From Cyanodermella asteris (Eukaryota; Ascomycota; Lecanoromycetes; Ostropales; Stictidaceae): 64,000 bases of DNA. The DNA lies in contig UYJD01000014.1 of assembly GCA_900618795.1 (NCBI GenBank), positions 694,930 to 758,929 on the forward strand, in the 5' to 3' direction. Below, in pieces: positions 9,171 to 20,142 of the stretch. The position numbers and the translations under genes were made by a program. Within the stretch, counting starts at the first letter, position 1, and every line of letters starts with the position of its first letter. A model generated the notes under the pieces. The model saw nothing but the letters and a program-made list of their open reading frames with translations, was not told where the DNA came from and did not search any database.

Positions 9171-12100
9171 CTGCAAAAAGCGAGTCCACTTCGCTCCCTT
9201 TTTTCGTCCCTCTCATCCATCATCCGCAAGCAAATCTGCTACAGCCTACAGTACCTCGAGCTCCTGGTCCACACGCTCCCACCCGTTGGTCTGCGACTTG
9301 CACTGGTCCTTGCTGAGACACGCCATGCCCTGCTTGACCTCCCGATGACTCTGCTTCTGCTCTGCCAGGCTGTCCTGTCTGCCTGGGATCTGGATGCAAG
9401 TATCTGCAGTCAGTGCCACTCGATCTGCGTCTTTTCACCCTGCCTAGGGTTCTGACAAAAGTCACAGAACCGCCAGGACGAGCTAAGCAGCGCCCGTGAT
9501 TACACGGCTTACCACGGCCTCGTCATTCGTCTTCGTCCAACGCCGATACGTGCCCAAACAAGAGCTGGTCACCACGTCGGACTACGCTCCTGCTGCTCCC
9601 TCGAGTCAGAGCGACCAGACGTTTCGCACCTTGACGCCACCATTGGGGAGGATGTTGTACATGCTGCGACTCTGCCCTCGCCCTCGTGCAATCTGCAATT
9701 TACCGCTGCTCCTCCTTGCCGTTTACTGCGTGGATGGACCGGCGTTGCTGCCACACGACGCCCTTTGCTCCTCCTTTTCTCCTGGTCCGTGTGCCGTTAT
9801 ACCCCATGACCGAAATAGTGTCGCGGTCTACTGTGCCTAGCTGGTCCTAGCTACCTGCGCACGCCTGCCCAGCGCCCCAGCCAGGAATCCGAGAAGTGAG
9901 GGTCACGACGGTACAGCCCCCAGCGACTCCGGCCAGCCGACTGAGTCACGACGTCAAACAGCCATTCAGCGCCCGTTGCACATCGCAACCTTACGCGGGG
10001 GACGCCAGAACTACGAGACCAATACGGCCATTAGCGACCACGCTCATTGTCGGCCTCAGCTTCGACAGGGGGTTGTTAGTCTGCAGGCCGCAGCCGCACC
10101 GTTGTGCCGCCCGTAATTGGCTGCTCACACCCTCCCGGCCTGGCTCTCGTAATCACGCGGCCAACTGCTGTTTCTTTTCTGCTGCCCATGCCAGCGAACC
10201 CTGACTCGTTCTGTGGATCTGCCGCACTTAGCAAGCCCTCGGCAAACCTGGTCCGGGTTTTCTTCTGCTGAGTTTTCTCTCTTTGACCAGCGGTGGAGCC
10301 GTCCCTAGAAGTGGCCACTCGACTGGACAAGACCTTCCGTTCTTGCTTGTGAAAGGTGACTGCCTGCTGGACCACTAACGGCTATCAATCATCATACTGT
10401 ATCCGCAGCTCGTGCCGGCCTGCTGGCGACGCTGCAGTGTCATCACACTCTGCCTCCCGTGAGCCCGTTTCTCGTCACGGCCGTTTTCCTAGCACAACAC
10501 CTTGTGCGTGAGCGGCTGCTGAGTTGCTTCGATGTTCATCACCTGCCGTTTCCAGCACCGCAGACTCGCGGCGCATCGATGAGCGACGGAGCACCGGATG
10601 AAGAGGCGCTTCGGGCCTTCTCGCACTTAGTTTCGCGCCACTGGTCAACCACTCAGTCATGATTTTGGCTCTCCATTTTGACGAATAGCATCCGGGAATG
10701 ACAGTTTCCAGCGCACAATATCTTGTAGGAACACGGACGGCATTGATGTTTGCGAATTTTCTGATGCTTGCACGATGATTGGCGATGTTCTTCAGTACAC
10801 TGCAACAGTCTACATGTCTTTTGCTGGCAAGCGTGAAGTCGACGGGTTAACATCGCTGGCGGTAGGCTAGTAGTACGTAGCATTCCAAGTGGCGATTCGG
10901 GACCCAGGACACCCGCTGTGCAACGCGTCAATGCTCATTGTCACTCCCACGGGCTCTACAACTTGTTGCAGAGGCAGCAGTCCCGCTGCCAGATTACGCA
11001 GACTCATGATCACGCCGTAGCGAAGGCTTATCAGCATGCAGCGGCCTACGATTGTGCCAATAAAGTCGTTTATTCGATACGACATTCAGAACCCTCGCTG
11101 GCGAGACAGCTGACTCCAATCAAGCTCGACTGCTCAAGGCAGCAAGCGCAAGGTTGGAAACACGACAAGCACGATGAATGTGTCATCAACACGATTAGTG
11201 CACGAAATTCCGGTCTCAACTCATGATCCACAAAGGCACGAGCCTTTTTATGCTCGGCGGTTATTTATGTGGCCGTTCGTCTCAAGCAATTGATACGGTT
11301 GTGGTTAAAATCCTGGTTGTTTGCAATCGGCTCAGGAGCACAATGCCTAAAAGGTAACATCTAGGTATGTCTGCCATGGCTCCAACACAGGCACAGCCAG
11401 TTTTACAAGATAATGGCATCCAACATGACTTGGCGTCTCGTGTGTTGCAGGCCGACGTACTCCTTTTTTTTCAAAGCCTCCACTCGGCCTCATCAGATAC
11501 GAGGCCTGTGAGCCTAACCTCCCAGCGTCAGGAGCGACCAAATCTGCTAGTTCGCAGGAAACACAACCACACGCTCAGACGGCGCCCTAGTGGCGGCCAT
11601 CGTGACCCGATGTTGCTAGGTAGTCATCGACTGACCGGGAATGTGCTGACCGCTGAGGCGAGTCTGAAGGCCTGTCTGGGCGGCTGCACGGCGTCTCGGC
11701 GAGACCAGATTCTGAAAAGCCTTACCTTGGGGCATCTATGCCACTTCAGGCGCAGCTTTCCTCTCGTCCATTGCCAGACTCATAATATACTCCTCCGGTT
11801 CCGCCTCTCCACCGCACCTTCGGAAAATGGCATATTCCGGCCCATCCCGGCCGCATTCTATCCACGCCGGCGCCGCGACCTGTCTCGCCTGCTTCTGGTG
11901 GATCTCTTTTCTGCAAGAAGTCATCAGTTCGCTTCGAGCACGTGCTGTGAACTCCTTCCCTAGCAGCAAATAGCGCCAAACGGTGGAAAGATTACCAGTC
12001 CATTGCCTCATGCCGAGTTCACAGGCTGCCTCAGAAGCCGGCTCTGCTTGTGCAAGCCATACGGGCCACGTCGGGACGCTCATGTACTCCTTGCTGAGTT

Positions 12101-12451
12101 TACACGCCACCGTGCGTGGTTTGCTAATACCGATGAAGGGGCAGGCCTTATGGTTAGCTCGGAATATCCCTTCCTGACTACGACTTTGTCAGTGGCGATG
12201 CCTGGTTTACTGTCAGCTAGCCAAGCCCATGAGTGCAATGACGGACTTCCCTGCAGCCTGCAGTCTACCGTAGGCAATGCAGTAAGAAGCCAAAAGCTGC
12301 TGCTTACCGTAAGCTTGGCCGCTACGGCAGAGAATGTAGACAGACTCGATGAGCCCTGTCGGATAGACAGGGCGATCAGACGCAAGGCTTCTTTAGAGCA
12401 AGAGGCAGCAAATTGGGCAGCATTGCAATCGATGACTGGTTCGTTTCGTGT

Positions 12452-12480
12452 CTGCACGCTGCACGCTGCACGCTGCACGT
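12452..12480. repeat. 7-bp tandem repeat, four copies
   Basis: CTGCACG is repeated four times head to tail within the gene-poor stretch. It is a short minisatellite with no visible coding role. Confidence 0.8.
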
Positions 12481-14012
12481 ACAAACCCAGTATCGTACCC
12501 GGCTGCTCCGTGAGGGCTTTTTCTCCAGGTGGCCTTGCAGACGACGATGAATCTAGACGGTCAGCCAGGATTTGCGCCTACGACGAGCGGGCCTGCTGCG
12601 GTCATCTTTTTCTCGCTCAGCATCATCAGTAGTGACGGCGTGACAACAATGAGGGGACCCGGACCAGGGCCTGGGCGCCACGGCACTGAAAATGGCGATC
12701 CCGTGTGCATGGCCTCCACCTGCGTCGTCGTCGCCGACGATCGCGACCTCACCTCTACAAGGTGCTGGTAGCTGAGGCCCCGCTCTTGCGACATCGGGTT
12801 TGTTAGATTTTTCCCGCTTCCCGCTTCGGTTGGCGGCGGGGTCGGCGGGCCCATGGATTGCGAAAATCCACTACGTATTCCTTGACCTCGTCCGACCAAG
12901 GGCGGAGAAGAGTACTAGCAGACAAGAAGCTGTGTCCCATGACTACAGCCGTGGCCACCAGTGTGCCCCATTATTCTTTGATAAAGACGTCAGACGTATG
13001 CCGAGGATGCACGTATGAGCTCAGGTCTAACAGCAGTGACACGAGCCCCTGGATCTTGGGACCATATTCGGCTATCAACCGACGATTTTCTTGCTTGTTT
13101 CCACATGAGTACGGAAACATTCCCCAATCCAACCTCCACGACTCGGATCGTATAGGTATGCTTGTTGGACCTGACGTTGGTGGATGATCGAGTTGGTCTT
13201 TTCCCTTTAAATTTTGGTTCGATCTGTACTTTTCAACACTGTATTTGTGAGACAAATTCAAATTCATGCCCAAAATCCACTTATTGTGAGCATGTCCGGG
13301 CTTTTCTGCATTCAAAGCCATAAAAGCCACAAGCCTTGACAGTCGGAATCTGACGTCTGCATTACGGTGGGTATCCTTCGAAAGCTCTGTGTACTCGTTG
13401 CGTTCGATGCAACGATGCACTTTTGCGTCTCCCTTACTTGTGCACGACGCACGACTCGATCAAGGACGCTCTCGTACATGCATGTCTCATACACTGCAGC
13501 CTTTGGCTGTCATCTGCAGCCGCGCGCTCCAATTCAGCTCGCTTGAAGTTCACGCCCCCTTGGGCCGCTTGTACAGCTCTGGCATTAGCAGGTCTCGGGG
13601 CGGCCTGCTTGCAGCTAAATGCGCCGTGACACGCGGCAAGCACAGCCGGGACCAGCTGAGGCGTTGCCGTTCTTGCTTGCGCTTGCCCGCTTTGATTCCT
13701 CAACTCCGCACCCTCTGCAGAAGTGTTCATTCACATCACACCGTGTGAATGCGCCACTCGTCGTCGCAATGTACACCAGCTGTCCAATCAAACTCAAACG
13801 TCTTGACGCCGTGGATCGATCTGAGGGATCGTGGAGGATCGTGCTGCTCTTCATGCCTGCTGAGCTCTATCGTCTGCCTGCCATTCTACTTACCTGTCAT
13901 TGACCACAGAATTGTTGGTGTGCCCCGTCGAGTATCTGCACCGCGAGTGCCACTCAGGATTGAAAGTGTTCAGTACCTTAAGGCCGGCTGTCATCACGAA
14001 GCCTGCAACAGG

Positions 14013-14019
14013 TATATAA
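14013..14019 (+). promoter_or_regulatory. TATA-like box of the carboxylesterase gene
   Basis: TATATAA lies about 57 bp upstream of the esterase ATG. This would leave a very short leader, which is plausible for an inducible secreted enzyme. Position and sequence are the only evidence. Confidence 0.4.
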
Positions 14020-14075
14020 TTGCCGAGGCCTTCTTCGCACTCCCTTCCTTGCTTTGTCCGTAGCTTCGCTATAGT

Positions 14076-15973
14076 ATGTTTAGCATGTTTTTGTACACAT
14101 CAATTCTTGCTTTTGCTTCTGCAGCTCTTGCAGATCCTTGCAAAGTACTGGAGATTGGCAGCTCAAAATACACTGCCCAGCTTGATGGCAAGGTAAGTTG
14201 GCATGCACAGTTCCCATCTTCGAAGCTTACCAGGGGCCTCCACTCAATCATATTCCAGGTGTGCGTCTACAACAATGTCCGCTTCGCCACTCCTCCTGTG
14301 GGTGATCTCCGTTTCGCCGCGCCCCAGCCTCCAAAGGATACCGACCCAGCGCCTCCATCTCAAACCGTCAGCTGTATCGCCATGTCGAACCAGAATTGCT
14401 TGGGTCTCATCGGCGCTCAGCCATGCGATCTGAGCGGTTACACTGTTGGAGTACAACAAGAAGATTGCCTGTTTCTCGATATTTACTCTCCAGCAAACAG
14501 CAATGTCCCCTCGATGCCAGTGGTGATGTGGATCTACGGCGGTGCTTTCGTCTTTGGCTCCAAACACGCAATGGACTTTAGCAAGATTCCATTCTATGGC
14601 GGACAGGGTCCCTTGTCTCAATCTCCGGAGCCGATGATTTTCGTGGCAATCAATTACCGGCTCGGGGCGTACGGCTGGCTTGCAGGCAGCTACCTGGAGG
14701 AGAATGGCTTACTCAACGCCGGGTTGGCAGATCAGCTGATGGCTATGAACTTCATCACCGAGAATATCGGTCAGATAGGCGGCGATCCTGCGAAGCTTAC
14801 GGTCTGGGGAGAATCGGCCGGGGCTTCGTCGATTCTTCATCATTTGGTGAGTACTGAGGACGCACCTTTCCAGCGTGCTGTGCTGCAGAGTCCGGCATAC
14901 CAGTGGTTGTGGGACAGAGATGGCGGTCTGAATAATACGTGGACTACGTTTGCAAAGAGCGTAGGTTGCAGCGATGGTGCTATTGCTTGTGTTAGGGGCA
15001 AGGATGATGCCACACTGAAGGAGGCAAATCAAGCGCTCTGGCAGTCCGCTGCCTGCAATGGGATCTTCCCCGTCGGCCCCGCCGTTGATGGCAAGGTCAT
15101 CAAAGACCTTCCACCTGTCGCTTTGGCAAAGGGTGAGTCTCAAAGCTATTTAAGCCAGTAATTTTCCAGCCTGACGTGTATGTAGGCAACTTCAAAAAGC
15201 TCGACTCCCTTATCGTATCTCACGTCGGCTTGGAAGTTGGTCCAGAGTCCCCCTTCGTGCCCAGTCCAATTCGCAACGACCCCCAAAACGAAACCAAATT
15301 CATGGACTTCCTCGATCTCTTCATGAACGGCGACAACTACACCGGCCTCCGCGCCTCCATCGTCAAGCAGTACCCGACCGAAAACTTCACGAGCCAAGCC
15401 GTCCGCGCAGCCAAAGTTATCAAAGACTCGTCGTTTGTCTGTAACACCCGACAGCTCATCGAAGCCTACAAGGGCACCGGCAGCACAAGTGTCTACGCCA
15501 TGGAATACGATTTTCTCGAACAGTGGGGCTTTGCCGTCCACGGTACGGATCTGTTCCCGTTATTCTCACATGACACGGACTACACGGCGGTGATCAAGCA
15601 GTGTACCGGTAAAGATGGGGGGGCAGTCAAAGTCGTGGTGAACTACATGAACAACAAGCTCGCGCCGGGCATGCAAGCATTCTTTATGAAGCATGCGGCG
15701 ACTGGAGATCCGAATGCTGGGTCTGGGATTTGGGCAGAGGCAAGGATTGAGCAGTGTAAGGATAAGCCTCAGGAGACGTGTGTTGGGAATGTCATGCAAG
15801 CGAGACTTAAGCTTTTGTTGAGTCCGTTTTCGTTTAAGAACGAAGATACGCAGACGACGAGTGCAATCTGTGGCTTTTGGAGTGATATTGCAGAGAAGGT
15901 TGCGAATTTCGGAGGCGACAGGCAAAGGAGCTTCGTTCAGGATCCCGACTTTGTCTATTCTCAAGAGCTCTAG
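14076..15973 (+). CDS. secreted type-B carboxylesterase/lipase
   Basis: Three exons (14076-14192, 14259-15132, 15186-15973) encode about 592 aa. Intron 1 is 66 bp (GTAAGT...CCAG) and intron 2 is 53 bp (GTGAGT...GTAG). The protein begins with a cleavable signal peptide (MFSMFLYTSILAFASAALA). It continues as an alpha/beta hydrolase of the cholinesterase/lipase type: FATPPVGDLRFAAPQPP, the EDCLFLDIYSP signature, the oxyanion-hole WIYGGAFVFGS, and the nucleophile elbow GESAGASS with the catalytic Ser near residue 225. The late WGFAVHGTDLFPLF carries the probable catalytic His. Cys residues around CIAMSNQNC and EDC fit the family disulphide. It probably hydrolyses esters or lipids outside the cell; the natural substrate cannot be read from the sequence. 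Intron 1 is a multiple of three and stop-free, so its retention would add 22 residues. Confidence 0.93.
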
Positions 15974-16724
15974 CATGTCGAGAGAGGCTGCGTGGTCATC
16001 GGCGATGGGTCGAAACCGGCCTCGTGAAGTTGCAATGCAGTTAACTTGGATCCTGCATCTTTGGCAAGTTGAGTCTGGCAATCGTATGGAATTGGTTTTG
16101 GGCCGAAAACCGTATATACAGTACGAAGTCTTATGATTCCGTGGTCTAGTTGAATAAAGAACAATCTTGAAACCGTACCCAATTTGCGAGTAAGCGGTGA
16201 GTGGCGAGTAATCAAAGCAGTCCTCTGAGTGAAAGTTCGTGAGTTACGTAGGTGATAGCCGGTCATGTGTTGAGACAGCTTGCCTTTGGTCTCTGCTGAT
16301 GAAGCAGGCTGACGGGACTCACCTGACCAGTCCTGCCTGATAAGGGTCGTGACCGTGGGAACGATCGCCTGGACCGTGTCAATCAACTGGCTTGGACTTC
16401 CGTGTACCTGCAATCAATCTCATCTCAAGTGCACAAACACGCACTCTACACGAATTCTGTTGATTGCCGCCAAGGGTGATGTTGAGAGCGTCGCGTCAGC
16501 AAGGAGACACAGACAAGTCGACCCCGCCTGCCAGCTGCAAGCGGAACTGCTGCGCTACAGACGCCCGCTAGCTTCAGGCACACCCACCCAACTACATCAC
16601 TCCGGCCCTCTCACCAAGATACAGCTGTCGTCAACGTCAGGACAGTGTCATGCCATCTGCTTGTTCCTCCTTGATGCAATAACCTCTTTCGTCGATTCTT
16701 GGGAGCCCGGCCGCCCACAGCACC
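15974..16724. other. intergenic between esterase and septin-like gene
   Basis: Holds the esterase 3' region and the upstream region of the GTPase gene. Short plus-strand frames (16349-16837) overlap the real gene start and show no domain. Nothing else was recognised. Confidence 0.5.
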
Positions 16725-18989
16725 ATGCGGCAGGTGGGCGGCGACCTTCAGTCGCCTCGTCCACGCAAGCGGAGCTCTGCCGACCTCGGTCCGTCCGTTG
16801 TGGCTGGCAACACACCGACTTCCTTCATGCTGGGTAGTGATCGGGATGTGCAGGCGAGGATGGAGCAGTCAGAGGTTTCAAGAGTTGGGGATGGTGCTGC
16901 GATGCACGCTGATGGCGGGGATAGCGCATACGGCGTGAGGAGTATGACCGAGAGCGACATGGCATCGTCGATAAGCATATCGGAGAATGGAAAAGCATCG
17001 AGTGGAACACAACAGATGCAACGCCCCGAAACACCTCGGCGCCGCTCGACAATACGTGCTCTTAACACTCACAGAGATGAATCGTTGAGTGGACTAAGCA
17101 TGGTATCTGGATATACGAGTGAAGCCTCGTCACCGGGCAAGGGCAAGGCTGCAGAGTCGGCCCAAGACTATAATGACCAGCACATCAGCCAGCCACTCAC
17201 ACCTTTGTCACGAGCATCACCCGGTCCATATTCTGGCGTGCCTGGTAGTCCGCGAAGCATGTCGGTCCAAAGCCTCCGCCACCCGGACGATGACCTCGAG
17301 ACCGGCAGCCAAGCTGTGTTCAGCAGCAGCGGTGATGGAGACAGCAGTCCTGAACGCGGGGCTGAAGCATCCACAACAGGACTATCTGGCTTGCAGCTCG
17401 TCATGCCCAGTCTGACTCTCCCAAGTAGGCGTCCTTTCACAGAGCGAGGCAAACAGCTTGGCAAGCTAAAGTTGCTCTTCGCTGGTGCAGCTGGATCGGG
17501 AAAGACATCCCTTATAAAGTCTTTTGTGCAGACTTGCAACGACATTGTCCATATCGATTCGGCGTCACCGTCAAGCTCAGATCACAGCGTTCGTAGCAAG
17601 GGCAAAGGGCGATCATCCTCGAGTTCGACCACACAGATAACCGAGATTGCTGCGAGTACGAAGCCGTACCCGGCCTGGTGGTCGGAAGTCGAAGAAAGCC
17701 AGATACTGCGTCGTCGGAAGAGCTCTGGAGAGGAAGTTTTGGAACGGAATGTTTGTTTTATTGATACCCCTGGTTACGATAATGGCTCCTCGATGCTGGA
17801 AGGCATGGAAAGCGTGCTGCAGTATATTGAGTCGCAGATGAAGTTAACGGTCACGACATCTGCCATGCAAGATAATGATTTGTTGAGCGTTCTGGGAGGA
17901 TCAGGCGGGAGTCAGGTCGACGCCGTACTCTATCTGCTGCCGGCACACCCAAAACCCATCGATTTCGAATTTCTACAACAGGTTGGCAAGCTGACGAACG
18001 TCATTGCGTTGCTATCTAAGACGGATCTTCTGCAGGACACGGCAAAGGTACTTTCAAGGGCTCATATCTTAGAGCAGATCCGCTCTGCTGAGGTCCCTCT
18101 CCTCGCTTTTCCCGAAGACATGCCACAACTTTTCGATGTATGTTCGTCGCCATCGAACGATATGGAGCATATGGACGCAAGTCTGCTGATGGCGAGCGAC
18201 TACATCCAACCTCTCCAAGATTCGGACCTCCCTCGCCTGATCGATTACCTGTTCGAGCCGACCAACGCCTCGTACCTAAAGCATAGCGCAGCCAAGAAAC
18301 TCATAGCGTGGCGTAAATCGCCCTCGTTACGCAGCATGGCGCTGACCCCAAGCCCCCTTCGCACAAATCTTTTCGCCCCTACATTGCCATTATCCTCTAA
18401 TGCTTCATCATCAGGCCGTCGCAACTCTGGAGCAACCGCGCTCAGTCCCACGTCAGCAGCTCTCACATATACCTCCGCCCGTTTCATAGACCACAAGCAG
18501 CGCGAAGAGCGGATGGCTCAGATCAATCTTGGGAATTGGGCCGAAGGCGTCAGAAGGAACCTTGCTGCAGAACGAGCCCGATACGAGAGTGTTGCCAATG
18601 CAGAGCGGGAGAAATGGCTTCGAGAGCGTCTTCAAGAGTGTGTCTTCGACTCCAGGATTGTAGGAGACGAGAAGGCTTTGGCCCTAGGTGCACAGAGGAG
18701 CCAATTTTCAGACATGTGTCTCGGTATTACGAAGTCACAGAAAGGCAGCCCGTCGGGACGACATGACACCTTGGACCCGTTCTCTTTGATGCTCTGGAGG
18801 CGGCGCGTGTTGACTGCATTGCAAATGGTTGGCGGGTTCAGCATAATGAGCGCCCTCGCTTTGTGGATGGCTAGAACGTGGGACCTCGATTGGGAGTGGC
18901 CGGATGGATACGGACTCCCACGACTCCAGAACCTGTTCAGCGGGACAGCTACGGCAGTTCCGGCAGGGCGAATCCCAATTAATTGGTGA
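16725..18989 (+). CDS. septin-like P-loop GTPase with C-terminal transmembrane helix
   Basis: Single exon of 754 aa. A Ser-rich disordered region (1-235) is followed by a septin/TRAFAC-type G domain. The G1 P-loop GAAGSGKTSLIKS is near residue 253, G3 is FIDTPGYDNGSS near 346, and a G4-like LLSKTDLL is near 430. An insertion (about 280-320) separates G1 from the switch region. A charged, probably coiled-coil segment follows (DHKQREERMAQINLGNWAE, ERARYESVANAEREKWLRER; about 587-635). A hydrophobic helix then lies at about 698-718 (LTALQMVGGFSIMSALALWM), with a short tail after it. Canonical septins (Cdc3/10/11/12, AspE) are soluble filament formers. The membrane helix and long N-terminus set this protein apart and suggest a divergent septin-like GTPase fixed to a membrane. 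GTPase motifs are complete, so activity is plausible. Partners and location are unknown. ATG 16725 is the first Met of the frame. Confidence 0.85.
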   Translation: MRQVGGDLQSPRPRKRSSADLGPSVVAGNTPTSFMLGSDRDVQARMEQSEVSRVGDGAAMHADGGDSAYGVRSMTESDMASSISISENGKASSGTQQMQRPETPRRRSTIRALNTHRDESLSGLSMVSGYTSEASSPGKGKAAESAQDYNDQHISQPLTPLSRASPGPYSGVPGSPRSMSVQSLRHPDDDLETGSQAVFSSSGDGDSSPERGAEASTTGLSGLQLVMPSLTLPSRRPFTERGKQLGKLKLLFAGAAGSGKTSLIKSFVQTCNDIVHIDSASPSSSDHSVRSKGKGRSSSSSTTQITEIAASTKPYPAWWSEVEESQILRRRKSSGEEVLERNVCFIDTPGYDNGSSMLEGMESVLQYIESQMKLTVTTSAMQDNDLLSVLGGSGGSQVDAVLYLLPAHPKPIDFEFLQQVGKLTNVIALLSKTDLLQDTAKVLSRAHILEQIRSAEVPLLAFPEDMPQLFDVCSSPSNDMEHMDASLLMASDYIQPLQDSDLPRLIDYLFEPTNASYLKHSAAKKLIAWRKSPSLRSMALTPSPLRTNLFAPTLPLSSNASSSGRRNSGATALSPTSAALTYTSARFIDHKQREERMAQINLGNWAEGVRRNLAAERARYESVANAEREKWLRERLQECVFDSRIVGDEKALALGAQRSQFSDMCLGITKSQKGSPSGRHDTLDPFSLMLWRRRVLTALQMVGGFSIMSALALWMARTWDLDWEWPDGYGLPRLQNLFSGTATAVPAGRIPINW

Positions 18990-19357
18990 TTGGGAAATGA
19001 TCAGGAGCCATATTCTTCGAGTCTCATCTCTGGCCTGTGCAATCAGCTGGCCGCTGGAGCATATTTGTACATACTGGCTGATTGTAAGCCTGATCGATGC
19101 CCCTCCATATTTGAATGATATCACATGTTCTTGAACTCAAAGTCTGACCAAAGAATATTCACCTGAACTCGCTCCACCCGAAGTTCAGGCGAAGGTCTAA
19201 AGAAGTGCTCCAAGACGGAGGCGACCAATGTTCCTGGCCGCTGACGTAATCTCATAGCTGTCGATCTCGGAGAGAGAGATCAAATTGTTCAAAGCAATCT
19301 TCCACTCATGAGCCACTTCTGCGCCAGGAACCGCGAAGGGTAGCTGTCAATTAGGCA
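18990..19357. other. intergenic, no feature recognised
   Basis: The 3' region of the septin-like gene and the leader of the flavin-reductase-like gene. No ORF or RNA signature is supported. Confidence 0.5.
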
Positions 19358-20142
19358 ATGCGCATGCTGCAGACCGCAGCCCGACGCTTGCCATGTCGAA
19401 ATCTACTCAAATCCCAGTTGTCATGTTGGGCTGAAGCATTGACATTGCCGAGGACTTTCAGTACCTGTACGGGTCGAAACTCTCCTCGCACTTGAAACCG
19501 CCATACTAACGTCGAAATATAGCACGCTTTGCGCTCAAATACACACTGCCGCCAGCATGGACCCCAGACCTCAGAAATTCAGAGAAAAGCTCCTCGCTCT
19601 CTCAGGATGAACCCTCCTCCCTCCGCGAGCGAATCCGCCTCTCGATGCGCCTGCTCACCCACCCGGTCGCCATAATCTCCACCCCGCTCAGCGACCCTCG
19701 GCCGAACGGCGAAGCGAAAAGCAGAGAGCGGGACCGCCTCACGGGCCTGATCGTCTCCTCCTTCAACACCGTCTCCCTCGACGCGCCCGGCGGCCCCATC
19801 GTCTCCTTCAACCTCAAGGTGCCGTCGACGTCGTTCGACGCAATCAAGGCCGCCGGGGCCTTTGACGTCTCGTTCCCGCACGATGCGGGCGTGTGCGACG
19901 TCTTTGCGAATCCGGCTGCGCGGGATGCGTCGGGAGGGGACGAGTTGAGGGCGAGGTTGGAGGAGGGGACGGTGTTTGTGTATCGGTGCGGGTGGTTGGA
20001 GGGAAAGAGTGTGAGGGTTGCTGATCATGTTATCATGGTTGGGCAGGTTTGGGGGTATGGGCATGGGGGTGTTGTGAAGGGGGGTGAGGTTCCTGAGGAT
20101 AAGAGGCCGTTGAGCTATCACGACGGCGATTTTGAGACGTGA
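19358..20142 (+). CDS. flavin reductase-like FMN-binding protein, probably mitochondrial
   Basis: Two exons (19358-19466 and 19523-20142) joined across a 56-bp intron (GTACGG, branch CTAAC, ATATAG) give about 242 aa. Exon 1 supplies an Arg-rich, acid-poor leader (MRMLQTAARRLPCRNLLKSQ). The splice creates RTFSTSRFALKYTLPPAW, which resembles a mitochondrial presequence with its cleavage region. The body resembles the flavin-reductase-like domain: RLSMRLLTHPVAIIST, the FMN-contact GLIVSSFNTVSLD, PIVSFNLKVPSTSFD, then FDVSFPHDAGVCDVFANP and a C-terminal DHVIMVGQVWGY. Such proteins bind FMN and reduce it, or transfer electrons from NAD(P)H to a partner oxygenase or ETF-like acceptor. The substrate here is unknown. 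The exon-1 start was chosen because it restores the reading frame and supplies a coherent leader; ATG 19364 is an alternative. Confidence 0.8.

Larger units (their letters stand above)
9171..14075. other. 4.9 kb gene-poor stretch
   Basis: Only short, overlapping frames with biased composition occur on both strands. The largest is about 198 codons on the plus strand at 11367-11963, Arg/Ser/Leu-rich and without domain character. I see no rRNA, tRNA or transposon signature. The first part (9190-9800) is CT-rich on the plus strand. A non-coding transcript or regulatory DNA for the flanking cyclin and esterase genes is possible but not shown. Confidence 0.5.

Noticed and set aside
11367-11963. 198-codon plus-strand open frame
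   Set aside because: Arg/Ser/Leu-rich composition, no domain character, and overlapping frames of similar length on both strands. It looks like a chance frame in GC-rich DNA.
12971-13420. 149-codon minus-strand open frame
   Set aside because: Somewhat protein-like, but no motif, no partner exon and no promoter sign. Kept out for lack of support.
19579-20121. 180-codon minus-strand open frame
   Set aside because: Antisense shadow of the flavin-reductase exon, which has recognisable motifs.
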